Shown here one piece after another: positions 25,082 through 33,746 of a DNA stretch of 45,596 nt. The stretch covers positions 1 to 45,596 of the forward strand of contig CAJTZB010000002.1 in the NCBI GenBank assembly GCA_910583815.1, in the 5' to 3' direction. Source of the DNA: an uncultured Lachnospiraceae bacterium (lineage in GTDB: Bacteria > Bacillota > Clostridia > Lachnospirales > Lachnospiraceae). The translations under genes were made by a program, and so were the position numbers. Each line of letters begins with the position of its first letter. Positions within the stretch are counted from its first letter, which is position 1. Below the pieces are notes generated by a model, which saw only the letters and a list, made by a program, of their open reading frames with translations, searched no databases and was not told the DNA's origin.

Positions 25082-25706
25082 GTATTTTTCCAAAGCCAAA
25101 TGGAGCTATCTGTTTTATACAATTACCCATCCGATGGACGGCTATTATTGGATCAGGCATCAGGATAAGGGAAGCGTTCCTTTGGCAATCCTGCTGGTTG
25201 TTATTTTCTCCTGCTGCTTTACGGCAAACCGCCTGCTTTCAAGTTTTGTAGTCAATGACATTGATCCAAGAGGCGTAGACAGCCTGTACGAGCTGATAGG
25301 CACGCTGGCGTTTTTCTTATTGCTCTGTGTCAGCAACTGGTCCGTGACCTGCTTAATGGGTGGGGAAGGCAGGATGAAAGACATCACGATTGCAATTGGC
25401 TATGGTACGCTCCCAATGAGTGTCGTGCTGGTACTGGCAACGGTTGTGAGCCGCTTTATTGCGGATGATGAGCAGGCGTTTTACGGACTGCTGATTGCAG
25501 TTGGCATCGCATACGGCATTATTATGATACTGATTGGTATTATGCAGGTGCATAACTACACGCTTGGCAAGACGCTTCTTACTTTACTTATCACGTTTGT
25601 GGCGGCACTGATTATTATTTTCCTTATTTTACTGCTTAGTAATCTGATAGGTTCGGTGTATAATTTCTTTTATAGTATTTATACAGAGCTTATTTTCAGG
25701 GTATAG
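25074..25706 (+). CDS. Yip1-domain integral membrane protein
   Basis: A 210-residue membrane protein with about five helices (IILLVVIFSCCF-type segment near 40-55, then about 75-95, 105-125, 140-160 and 165-195). It opens with the HPMDGYYWIRHQDKGS segment that Yip1/DUF1282-type bacterial proteins show before their first helix. The start is TTG 25074 behind a GGGGGG-rich site and overlaps the NHL-TPR gene by 8 nt, so translation is probably coupled. Function is unknown in bacteria; a role in organising the neighbouring NHL and DUF5696 proteins in the membrane is possible. Confidence 0.8.
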   Translation: MGKYFSKAKWSYLFYTITHPMDGYYWIRHQDKGSVPLAILLVVIFSCCFTANRLLSSFVVNDIDPRGVDSLYELIGTLAFFLLLCVSNWSVTCLMGGEGRMKDITIAIGYGTLPMSVVLVLATVVSRFIADDEQAFYGLLIAVGIAYGIIMILIGIMQVHNYTLGKTLLTLLITFVAALIIIFLILLLSNLIGSVYNFFYSIYTELIFRV

Positions 25707-25715
25707 GAGGGCTTA

Positions 25716-25766
25716 GTTTGAAAATCGGAGATTTTCAAACAGAGATTTGTGCTACGCACAAATCTC
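25716..25766 (+). promoter_or_regulatory. Tandem perfect hairpins in the leader of the DUF5696 gene
   Basis: Two adjacent perfect 11-bp stems with 3-nt loops. The first (25716-25740) is GTTTGAAAATC-gga-GATTTTCAAAC. The second (25742-25766) is GAGATTTGTGC-tac-GCACAAATCTC. They lie between the Yip1 stop and the AAAGGAG site of the next gene. They could block ribosome entry, stabilise a processed transcript end or be a palindromic repeat. They have no T tract. Confidence 0.7.
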
Positions 25767-25783
25767 CAGATTTTGAAAGGAGC

Positions 25784-28153
25784 ATGGTTATTGACATGAA
25801 AAAATCCAAAGAGAAAAAAGCAAAGCTTCCTATGAGCCTGACAAAAAAGCTGGTTCTTGGAGTTTTGGGGATTGCGGCAGTCGTGCTGGTTATTTACCTG
25901 CTGTATTATTTTCTCCACTATATGGCATATGACAGGTACAAGGACTTTCTGGTTTCTCATGAATATGAGATGGGGAGCGCGTTTGAACCGCTTGCAGAGA
26001 GCAGGCCGGATGTGCCGGGACTGGAGCTGGTATGTGAAAACGAGCAGTTAAAGCTCTACACAAACACAAAAACAGCGGATGTGGCAGTTTATGACAAGAG
26101 GGACGGAAGCATTACCTATTCTAATCCTCCGGATGCCGACCAGGATGAAAAGGCAAACAGAAACAACAAAAACTATCTGAAATCTCAGATGTTGGTATAT
26201 TACTATAACAGCGATGTCAAATCCGGTTCTTATGACAGTTTCAGCAAAGCAGCGGAAAAAAACCAGATAGCAGCAGAACGAATCGGAAACGGCATCCGCT
26301 ATCTCTATACAATTGGAGACATGCAAGATAAAAATGGAAACGAAGGTATTTATTTTGAAATTCCATTAGAGTACCGTTTGGACGGCGACAGTCTTGTTGT
26401 GTCGGTTCCGACAGACCATATCAAGGAATACGGAGGTGCAAAAGTCTACCGTATCCAGCTGCTCCGCTATATGGGGGCTGCTTCTTCCAAAGAAGATGGG
26501 TATCTCGTAGTGCCAAACGGTTCAGGTTCGCTTATCCGTTTTAATAACGGAAAGACGACATCGGCGGCTTATTCCCAGTACATATATGAAATCGACCCGA
26601 TGGCATCAACTTATACAACAACGGAAAATGTAAATGGTGCAAGGCTTCCGATTTTTGGTATTTGCAGGACGGACCGGAGCCTTTTGGTAGAAGTAGAAGA
26701 AGGGGCATCTACAACGGTTATTACCGCAGATATTTCCGGAAAATACAATGATTACAACTTTGCTTATCCGATTCTGGTGCTGCGGAATGTAGATAATCTC
26801 CGTTCATTTGGGGAATCCGAGCAGGATATTTATGTATTAGAAGAAAATTTATATGATATGAACGCCACAGTGCGTTACACATTTTTAAATGATGGCTATA
26901 CCGGCTATGCAGGGCTTGCCAACTACTATAGGGAGAAGCTGATTGCAAAGGGTGTATTAGAACCAATGCAGACCGCAGGCGATATTCCGTTTTACTATGA
27001 CATTATCGGCGGAGTAAAGGAAACCGCGCATTTCCTTGGCGTACAGTATCTGCACACGTTTGCAATGACAACCTTTGAGGAAGCAGAAACCATTGCAAAA
27101 GAGCTTGCTGCGGCAGGCATCAGCAATCAGGTCATGAATTTCCAAGGCTGGTTTAATGGTGGCTATTACCATGATGCGCCGGATAAAGTTAAGGTAATCG
27201 GAAAGCTTGGAGGAAAGTCCGGCTTAGAGGACTTAAACCAGACATTAAAAGAACTTGGCGGAACGCTGTATGCGGATGTTGCATTTCAGCAGGTTACGTT
27301 TGCCGATGATGATTTTAACTGGAAAGCACAGGGGTCCCGCTATTATGGCGCGGGCTATGTAGCAAGCTTTGGCTTAGTCAATCCGGCGACCCTCAGAAAC
27401 AGTTCTTCTCTTGGGTATTTGGAAGTAGGATATGACCTGCTTTCACCAAAGTTCCTGCCAAGGTATGTGGAAAAGTTTGCAAAGAAAATCGAGAAATATG
27501 ATATTTCGGGCATTTCTTTAAGGGACCTTGGAAATTATCTTACATCGGATAAAAGGCGCAGCCATGTGATTCACAGGGAAGAGGCGCTTTGGGTGGTACT
27601 TGGGCAGCTTGGGCTTTTAGAAGAAACAGGGAAGAAACTGATGACGGCTTCGGCAAATGCTTACAGCTTTGCGTACAGTTCCGACATTATCAATGTGCCG
27701 CTTGCCCATAACGAATATGCGATTGTAGATGAGAGCATCCCGCTTTATCAGATGGTTCTCCACGGCTGTATTCCATATTCGACCGATTTGCTTAACTTTG
27801 ATGACTCAGAAGATATGACAAAAACGGTGCTGCAGATGGTTGAAACAGGAACTTCTCCTCACTATGTATTTACAATGGAGAATTCCAGTAAGATGAAAAA
27901 CACCGGAATGAGCCGCTATTATGCGACAACATATGAAACATGGAAGGACGAAGCAAAGGAAATCTATGACAGGGTAAACACAGCATTGCAGAATGTGTCC
28001 GCAGCAGAAATCGTAAACCATGAAATTTTTGGAAGCGTAAGAAAAGTAACTTACAGCAACGGCGTGATAATTTATATTAATTATGGCGATGAAGCGCAGA
28101 CAATAGGTGGCGTTACAGTTCCGGCAATGTCTTATGAAATGGAGGGAGTGTAA
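25784..28153 (+). CDS. DUF5696-type membrane-anchored protein, possible glycoside-hydrolase-like barrel
   Basis: About 789 residues. A lysine-rich N-terminus precedes one transmembrane helix (LGVLGIAAVVLVIYLLYYFL) and a large outside part. The N-terminal half is rich in beta strands (GYLVVPNGSGSLIRFNNGK; TDRSLLVEVEEGASTTVI). The later half looks barrel-like (VQYLHTFAMTTFEEAETIAKEL; LYADVAFQQVTF; ISGISLRDLGNYL; a late MVLHGCIPYS), with candidate acidic residues. I recognise it as DUF5696 from its ABC-transporter context; enzymatic activity is inference. ATG 25784 is 1 nt after AAAGGAG, and ATG 25796 is 13 nt after, so either may be used. A TTG at 25718 would place the hairpins inside the coding region and is rejected. 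Confidence 0.78.
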   Translation: MVIDMKKSKEKKAKLPMSLTKKLVLGVLGIAAVVLVIYLLYYFLHYMAYDRYKDFLVSHEYEMGSAFEPLAESRPDVPGLELVCENEQLKLYTNTKTADVAVYDKRDGSITYSNPPDADQDEKANRNNKNYLKSQMLVYYYNSDVKSGSYDSFSKAAEKNQIAAERIGNGIRYLYTIGDMQDKNGNEGIYFEIPLEYRLDGDSLVVSVPTDHIKEYGGAKVYRIQLLRYMGAASSKEDGYLVVPNGSGSLIRFNNGKTTSAAYSQYIYEIDPMASTYTTTENVNGARLPIFGICRTDRSLLVEVEEGASTTVITADISGKYNDYNFAYPILVLRNVDNLRSFGESEQDIYVLEENLYDMNATVRYTFLNDGYTGYAGLANYYREKLIAKGVLEPMQTAGDIPFYYDIIGGVKETAHFLGVQYLHTFAMTTFEEAETIAKELAAAGISNQVMNFQGWFNGGYYHDAPDKVKVIGKLGGKSGLEDLNQTLKELGGTLYADVAFQQVTFADDDFNWKAQGSRYYGAGYVASFGLVNPATLRNSSSLGYLEVGYDLLSPKFLPRYVEKFAKKIEKYDISGISLRDLGNYLTSDKRRSHVIHREEALWVVLGQLGLLEETGKKLMTASANAYSFAYSSDIINVPLAHNEYAIVDESIPLYQMVLHGCIPYSTDLLNFDDSEDMTKTVLQMVETGTSPHYVFTMENSSKMKNTGMSRYYATTYETWKDEAKEIYDRVNTALQNVSAAEIVNHEIFGSVRKVTYSNGVIIYINYGDEAQTIGGVTVPAMSYEMEGV

Positions 28154-29080
28154 ATGAAAAAACGTAAAAAAAGACTTTCTCTTCAGAATAAGCGAATGCT
28201 GGCAGGCTATCTGTTTATCCTTCCCTGGCTTATCGGATTTCTTGTATTCTATGTCCGCTCGCTGGTTATGACAGGAGAGTTTGCGTTTTCAACGCTCACT
28301 TTTGACACGCAGAACGGTGGATATACACTGGCTTCGGCAGGCTGGGACAATTTCCTCTATGCATTCAGGGAGCATGGCACGTTTAAGCAGATACTGACCT
28401 CTTCGGTGATTGACATGCTTGTAGATGTTCCGCTGATTACGTTTTTCAGCTTGTTTATGGCAATGCTCTTGAATAAGAAATTCCCGGGAAGGGCAGTTGT
28501 GAGGGCGATTTTCTTCCTGCCGGTTATCTTAAGCGCGGGGGCGATTACCGATGCCATAGAGATGAGCATGAAAATGATGCAGGGCGGCGTTTCCGGCCAG
28601 GTGGCAGAAACTGCTGCAGGAGCAACCTCTTCACTGGCATTTGACGTAGATTACCTAATCAGTATGTTTTTAAACCTTGGGCTTCCTGCTTCGCTGCTTG
28701 ACTATATTGCGGCGGCAGTAGCAAGAATCAATGACATCATTGCGATGTCCGGAGTGCAGATTATTATCTTTATTGCGGCACTGCAGTCAATCCCAAGCTC
28801 GATGTATGAGGTGGCAAAGATCGAAGGTGCGACAGGATATGAGACATTCTGGAAAGTAACGTTCCCGATGGTAATGCCCCATATCATTACAAACGTCGTC
28901 TACACAATTGTAGACAAATTTGCAGAGAGCGAAGTCGTGACACTGGCGCATGAGGTTGCCTTTGATCAGTATAATTATGGTTTAAGTTCCGTGTTCAGTT
29001 TGGTCAGCACGGTTGTCACCTGTGTGATTTTAGTGGTTGTCTGTGGATTTATCCAGAAAAAGACGTTCTACTATAACTAG
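28154..29080 (+). CDS. Sugar ABC transporter permease, second pair (first member)
   Basis: A 308-residue permease with about six helices, the first at AGYLFILPWLIGFLVFYV. The EAA loop reads YEVAKIEGATGYETFWKVTFPMVMP near residues 218-242. An insertion after about residue 140 (MKMMQGGVSGQVAETAAGATSS) gives an unusually long loop. It starts directly after the stop of the DUF5696 gene with GGAGGGAG as binding site, so the two are closely linked in translation. It pairs with the next gene as a heterodimeric channel. Confidence 0.92.
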   Translation: MKKRKKRLSLQNKRMLAGYLFILPWLIGFLVFYVRSLVMTGEFAFSTLTFDTQNGGYTLASAGWDNFLYAFREHGTFKQILTSSVIDMLVDVPLITFFSLFMAMLLNKKFPGRAVVRAIFFLPVILSAGAITDAIEMSMKMMQGGVSGQVAETAAGATSSLAFDVDYLISMFLNLGLPASLLDYIAAAVARINDIIAMSGVQIIIFIAALQSIPSSMYEVAKIEGATGYETFWKVTFPMVMPHIITNVVYTIVDKFAESEVVTLAHEVAFDQYNYGLSSVFSLVSTVVTCVILVVVCGFIQKKTFYYN

Positions 29081-29097
29081 GAAGGGAGGAAGAAAGA

Positions 29098-30072
29098 ATG
29101 AATGCCAAATTGGAAAAGCTGAAAAATATTTCACATGATCCATATCAGATGAAGCTTCTGCTAAACAATATCAAGAAGTTCTGTCTGACAGTGCTCCAGA
29201 TTGCAATTTTAATCGGAGTAAGCTATGTCATTCTCTCTCCGGTTATCGGCATGTTTGTCAGTTCGATTTCATCTGACAAGGATGCTTTTAACCCGATGGT
29301 ATTTGTGTTCCCGCAGTTTCCGACGCTTGAACGCTACCGTCTCGCTATCCTGAGGATGGATTATTGGAGGACGATCGGAAAGGACCTTTTGTATACGCTC
29401 AGCCTGACATTGATTCAGGTTCTGGTCTGCTCTATGGTAGGATATGGCTTTGCAAGGTTCCAGTTTCCGTTTAAAAAGCTTTTGTTTGCCTGCGTAGTCG
29501 TAATGATTGTTATTCCGTCCCATACGATTATGCTTCCGCTCTATCTGGCCTTCCGTCAGTTTGACCCGCTTGGGATTATGACGGCAATTACAGGGGGGCC
29601 AATCAACCTGATGGGAAGTCCTTGGCCGATGTACGTGATGTCATTCCTCGGCTGTGGCGTCAGGGCAGGGCTTTATATCTATATTTTTAACCAGTTTTTC
29701 CGCGGTCTGCCAAAGGAAATCGAGGAAGCAGCATTTGTAGACGGTGCGGGAGTCTGGTACACGTATTTCAGAATTATGCTGGTGAACGCGATGCCGGCAG
29801 TCATTACGGTGACAGTATTTTCCATCGTATGGCAGTTCAATGATACGTTTTACTCGAATCTATTTCTGATCAGCGGAGATGTGGTAATCAGTAAAAAGAT
29901 TGCTACGCTGCAGTCGGTCATTGCCAATGAGGATAAGATACTAAGTGTTACGATTCAGGAACTGTATCTGAACGCCGGTATTATTCTGGTGCTTTTGCCG
30001 ATTGTGATTATCTATCTTCTGCTGCAGAGATATTTTATAGAGGGCGTAGAGCGAAGCGGTATTGTCGGCTAG
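29098..30072 (+). CDS. Sugar ABC transporter permease, second pair (second member)
   Basis: A 324-residue permease of the MalG type. An amphipathic N-terminus of about 35 residues precedes six helices (LTVLQIAILIGVSYVILSPVIGMFV). The EAA motif is EEAAFVDGAGVWYTYFRIMLVNAMP near residues 214-238. ATG 29098 follows GGGAGG, 17 nt after the previous permease. The next binding protein (32217) is separated by the repeated-module lipoprotein. The ATPase is missing here too. Confidence 0.93.
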   Translation: MNAKLEKLKNISHDPYQMKLLLNNIKKFCLTVLQIAILIGVSYVILSPVIGMFVSSISSDKDAFNPMVFVFPQFPTLERYRLAILRMDYWRTIGKDLLYTLSLTLIQVLVCSMVGYGFARFQFPFKKLLFACVVVMIVIPSHTIMLPLYLAFRQFDPLGIMTAITGGPINLMGSPWPMYVMSFLGCGVRAGLYIYIFNQFFRGLPKEIEEAAFVDGAGVWYTYFRIMLVNAMPAVITVTVFSIVWQFNDTFYSNLFLISGDVVISKKIATLQSVIANEDKILSVTIQELYLNAGIILVLLPIVIIYLLLQRYFIEGVERSGIVG

Positions 30073-30089
30073 CTTACAAACTCAGATAC

Positions 30090-30138
30090 TGTATCCGGAC
30101 AAAGGATACATTCCATTCAGAATAGGGGCACTGCCCCT
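30090..30138 (+). promoter_or_regulatory. Two small hairpins upstream of the tripled-module lipoprotein
   Basis: TGTATCC and GGATACA (30090-30110) form a 7-bp stem, and AGGGGC-act-GCCCCT (about 30123-30138) forms a 6-bp stem. They lie between the permease and the lipoprotein gene with no T tract, and could tune expression of the abundant surface protein (inference). Confidence 0.4.
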
Positions 30139-30150
30139 AGAAAAAGGAGG

Positions 30151-32115
30151 ATGAAAAAATTGAGAAAAGCAAGACTTTTTGCGGTAGTAATGGCAGCGGT
30201 CATGACACTTTCTCTTGCAGCGTGCGGGGGACAGCAGGAGGAGGCAAAACCGTCAGTAACTCCGGAACCGACGAAGACGGAGGCAACTCCGATACCAACG
30301 CCGGAGCCGACGAAGGAAGCGAGCATTGACTTTGAGGACGGAAACTATGGCTTTGTGATGATGAGTACAAAGAAGCGCAAGGCAGACGATTCCAACTTAA
30401 GCATTGCGAACTATAATGGTTCTAAAGCTCTTTATGTAGAGCGTGTGGAAAATGATGAAATGTATGTCGGAATCGACATAGATGCTTTCCTTGGCAGTGA
30501 AGTAACCAAGGTAAGGACAATTAGCGTTGATGTGGGAACAGAGCATTCCGACGGCAACTTTGCTTCTACTGCAGGTTATCTGACCGCTTATGTGGGAGAG
30601 GACTTAAAGGAAACCCAGTTAGAGGGCTGGTCAGTCTACATGAAAAATAAGAATCCGAAGACCGTAACATTTACGCTTCCGGAAGATGTGGCATTTACCG
30701 CAGGAAATGATAACTATGTTATCTTCTCCAAGCTGGAAGATAACGGAGCTGTGATTTCCAATCTTTACCTTGACAATATCCGTTTTATGGATGCAAACGG
30801 CAATGTACTGAAAGGCGACACATCTGTAGTCATGGAGCCGGTAGCAGGTTTCTTAAAGAGAGCAGAGACAGAGGATGAGACTCCATCAGGTGCATCGGAT
30901 GTAAAAGTTGCATTGGACGACAGCTATAAGGGCGACTGGTCCCAGACGACATCAATTCCGGCAGAAGCATTTGCTTCCTTTAGCGGCGATGTGACTGTAA
31001 CGTTTAAGTTTGAGCTGGTAGGCGGCTATGATTACTATCTGTGGGCGCCGATGTCTACAAATGACTGGGCAAAACTTGGCTCTGCAAAGACCGGACTTCC
31101 GGAGAAGACAGCAGCCGAAGAAGGCGATTTGTACCATATGCAGGCAGATGGCTCTATTGTGATTGATGATCAGGCCAACAATACTCTGAGCTTTACAATT
31201 AAGGCAGAAGATGTGGCGGCAATTGTGGCAGCAGGTGGACTGTGCGGCCAGACTTATGGCGTAACAACATTTGAAGCAGTGCTGTCTGACCCGAATGCAG
31301 GAGGCATGACTGAAAAGGTGGCATTGGATGACAGCTATAAGGGCGATTGGTCTCAGACAACAGCAATCCCTGCAGAAGTGCTTTCTAAGTTCGCAGGTTC
31401 TGATGTGACTGTAACGTTTAAGTTTGAGCTGACAGGCGGCTATGATTACTACCTGTGGGCACCAATGTCCTTGAATGACTGGGCAAAGCTTGGCTCTGCA
31501 AAGACCGGGCTTCCGGAGAAGACGGAAGCCGAAGAAGGCGTTCCATACCATATGCAGGCAGACGGTTCCATTGTAATTGATGATCAGACAAAGAATGAAA
31601 TAACCTTTACAATTAAGGCAGCAGATTTGGATGCAATTATTGCAGCAGGCGGACTGTGTGGCCAGACCTATGGCGTAACTACATATGAAGCAGTGGTTAC
31701 TGGCGGCTCCTCTTCTGCAATGAAGGAAAAAGTAGCATTGGACGACAGCTATAAGGGCGATTGGTCCCAGACAACGGCAATTCCTGCAGATGTGCTTGCG
31801 AAATATCCGGATGGCGTGACTGTTACATGGAAGATTGAACTGGCAGGCGGCTATGACTATTACCTGATTGCGCCGATGTCCTTAAATGACTGGGCAAAGC
31901 TTGGCTCTGCAAAGACCGGACTTCCAGAGAAGGCAGCAGCAGAAGAAGGAGATTTGTACCATATGCAGGCAGACGGTTCTATCGTGATTGACGACCTGAC
32001 AAATGACAGCATTACCTTTACATTAAGCGCTGATGTAGTTGCAGAACTGGTTGCAGCAGGCGGCCTTTGTGGTCAGACCTATGGCGTGACAGTATATGAG
32101 GCAGTGCTTGAGTAA
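30151..32115 (+). CDS. Surface lipoprotein with three tandem copies of a 125-residue module, putative mannan-binding
   Basis: A 654-residue lipoprotein. The lipobox is LAAC, followed by a Pro/Thr linker. A single beta-sandwich-like domain (about residues 58-228; IDFEDGNYGF, then LYLDNIRFMD) looks like a carbohydrate-binding module. Three tandem repeats start at residues 251, 390 and 528. Each has ALDDSYKGDWSQTT, GGYDYYL-APMS-NDWAKLGSAK, YHMQADGSIVIDD and AAGGLCGQTYGV. There is no catalytic domain. Exposed aromatic residues in each repeat suit sugar binding (inference). ATG 30151 touches AAAGGAGG with no spacing; TTG 30160, 9 nt away, is a better placed start and still gives a good signal peptide. 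Confidence 0.82.
   Translation: MKKLRKARLFAVVMAAVMTLSLAACGGQQEEAKPSVTPEPTKTEATPIPTPEPTKEASIDFEDGNYGFVMMSTKKRKADDSNLSIANYNGSKALYVERVENDEMYVGIDIDAFLGSEVTKVRTISVDVGTEHSDGNFASTAGYLTAYVGEDLKETQLEGWSVYMKNKNPKTVTFTLPEDVAFTAGNDNYVIFSKLEDNGAVISNLYLDNIRFMDANGNVLKGDTSVVMEPVAGFLKRAETEDETPSGASDVKVALDDSYKGDWSQTTSIPAEAFASFSGDVTVTFKFELVGGYDYYLWAPMSTNDWAKLGSAKTGLPEKTAAEEGDLYHMQADGSIVIDDQANNTLSFTIKAEDVAAIVAAGGLCGQTYGVTTFEAVLSDPNAGGMTEKVALDDSYKGDWSQTTAIPAEVLSKFAGSDVTVTFKFELTGGYDYYLWAPMSLNDWAKLGSAKTGLPEKTEAEEGVPYHMQADGSIVIDDQTKNEITFTIKAADLDAIIAAGGLCGQTYGVTTYEAVVTGGSSSAMKEKVALDDSYKGDWSQTTAIPADVLAKYPDGVTVTWKIELAGGYDYYLIAPMSLNDWAKLGSAKTGLPEKAAAEEGDLYHMQADGSIVIDDLTNDSITFTLSADVVAELVAAGGLCGQTYGVTVYEAVLE
30901..32112 (+). 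repeat. Three tandem in-frame repeats of about 375 bp
   Basis: Repeat units begin near 30901, 31318 and 31732, spaced by about 415 bp, and encode the three copies of the module in the lipoprotein. Copies are similar at DNA and protein level, copies 1 and 2 more so (GGYDYYLWAPMS against GGYDYYLIAPMS in copy 3). Confidence 0.92.
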
Positions 32116-32216
32116 AGATTTGTTTGGTTTGTGGCTGCCGGGAGCTATGGAAAGCATGGCATCCGGCTTGCCTCTTAAAACAGTAGAACAACCACACAGA
32201 AAAGGAGATTAGCAGA

Positions 32217-33728
32217 ATGAGATTTGTGAAAAAAGCAATGGCTGTATTACTTGCAGCAACAATGTGTATATCTGCAGCTGCCTGCGGCAGCAAGGAAGGG
32301 GATACTCCGAACCCAACGGATACCCCAAAGGTTACAGACAAGCCAAATACCAATCAAAATAATAATGCAAAAAACGATGTCATCACTATTGGTACATGGT
32401 GGGTTCAGTATTATGACAGCGGAAACAAGAGCTTAGAGGACAATTCCGACTATGTTAAAGCTCAGGATAAGGATACAGATACAGAGCAGGACAAGATAAT
32501 AAATGCGATTTCTCGTCAGATATGTGAACTAAAGTGGGATAATGTAAAGAAGATTGAAGAAAGATACGGCGTAAAATTCTATTGGGAAAACCTCACTTTT
32601 ACAGGGGTAAAAGATTCTATCAACACCTCTATCTTGGCAGGAACGCCGGACTGTGATATTTATCTTGTAGACAGCAGCATGGCGGTTCCGGCTCAAGCAA
32701 ACGGCCTTGCTCTGGACTTAAAGCAGGTTCTTCCGGCAGACCATGACATTTTTACAGAAAAGAAGATTGCCTCCTATATGGACATAGGAGATGGAAAGGC
32801 ATGTATCTTTTATAGAATCAGTGCAGAAAAGCTTGTAGAAGGAACTTATCCATTGGCATTCAATATGCAGATGTTAGAGGATAATAACTTAGAAGACCCA
32901 AGAGAACTTTATGCGCGCGGGCAGTGGACTTGGGATAAGTTTATTGAATACTGTCAGGTGCTGACACAGGATACGGACGGCGACGGACAGACAGACCAGT
33001 ATGGTTACTGTGGCTATGCACCAGAGACCTTGGAGCATTTGATGATGAGTAACGGTGCAGGCATTGCAAATACCGCAAAGGAGACATTGTCTTCTGCTCC
33101 AGTTGCAGAAGCGCTTCAGATGATGTCTGATATGTACAATGTCTACAATATCTGCTATCCATATGATTTTGCAGAGAGCGGTGCAGAAAGCACAATGAGA
33201 AACCAGTATGCCGAAGGCAATATCGGATTTTTCCCAATGGCAGCATGGATTGCAGCAGGCAATGGAGACTATGATTACGATGGCTCACTCGGAGTTACGC
33301 TTCCGTTTGATATTGCTTATGTACGCTGGCCAGTTGGACCGTCTGGCAATCAGGAGACCAATGCTGGCAAGAACGTAACAGCAGCAGAGCTTTATATCAT
33401 TCCTGCAGGTGTTGCAGAGCCGGAAAAGGTATTTAATGTAATGTATGACTTCTGGGATTGGAATGATGGCGATACTTCCCTGCGTGACAGTAAGGAAGCA
33501 CTGAACTGGTGGTATACCGTTACAGCAAGCGACCCGGCGTTGCAGGAAGAAAACTTTGAAGTTATGAGGGAGTGTGGTGAGCATTCAACATTTGACCTGT
33601 GGCAGAGCCTTGGTTTCTATTATGATATGAACTCTATTATCAGCGGTGATATGACACCTGCTCAGTTCCAGGAAACTTACAAGCAGCAGGTACAGGATGC
33701 ACTTGATGCTTACTATGGAAATAACTAA
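32217..33728 (+). CDS. ABC transporter solute-binding lipoprotein
   Basis: A 503-residue family 1 binding protein, probably for manno-oligosaccharides. The lipobox is SAAAC, followed by a Thr/Pro/Asn linker. The fold begins at VITIGTWWVQYYD and continues with a GVKFYWENL segment. LAFNMQMLEDNNLEDPRELYARGQWTWDKFIEYCQVLT follows near 200-245. Near 240 a GDGQTDQYGYCG segment resembles a calcium-binding loop. Start ATG 32217 follows AAAGGAG. It lies after the second permease pair and before GH130_2, so it probably feeds that pair. Confidence 0.9.
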   Translation: MRFVKKAMAVLLAATMCISAAACGSKEGDTPNPTDTPKVTDKPNTNQNNNAKNDVITIGTWWVQYYDSGNKSLEDNSDYVKAQDKDTDTEQDKIINAISRQICELKWDNVKKIEERYGVKFYWENLTFTGVKDSINTSILAGTPDCDIYLVDSSMAVPAQANGLALDLKQVLPADHDIFTEKKIASYMDIGDGKACIFYRISAEKLVEGTYPLAFNMQMLEDNNLEDPRELYARGQWTWDKFIEYCQVLTQDTDGDGQTDQYGYCGYAPETLEHLMMSNGAGIANTAKETLSSAPVAEALQMMSDMYNVYNICYPYDFAESGAESTMRNQYAEGNIGFFPMAAWIAAGNGDYDYDGSLGVTLPFDIAYVRWPVGPSGNQETNAGKNVTAAELYIIPAGVAEPEKVFNVMYDFWDWNDGDTSLRDSKEALNWWYTVTASDPALQEENFEVMRECGEHSTFDLWQSLGFYYDMNSIISGDMTPAQFQETYKQQVQDALDAYYGNN

Positions 33729-33746
33729 GAAAATGAGGATTGGCTG

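Noticed and set aside
25718..25783. Upstream TTG start for the DUF5696 gene
   Set aside because: It would encode the two perfect hairpins as protein and ignore the AAAGGAG site placed after them.
30090..30138. Terminator between the second permease pair and the lipoprotein
   Set aside because: Both stems are short and have no T tract.
30952..31551. Minus-strand frame of 199 codons across the tripled-module gene
   Set aside because: Its apparent internal repeats simply mirror the plus-strand repeats; it has no start signal or recognisable domain.
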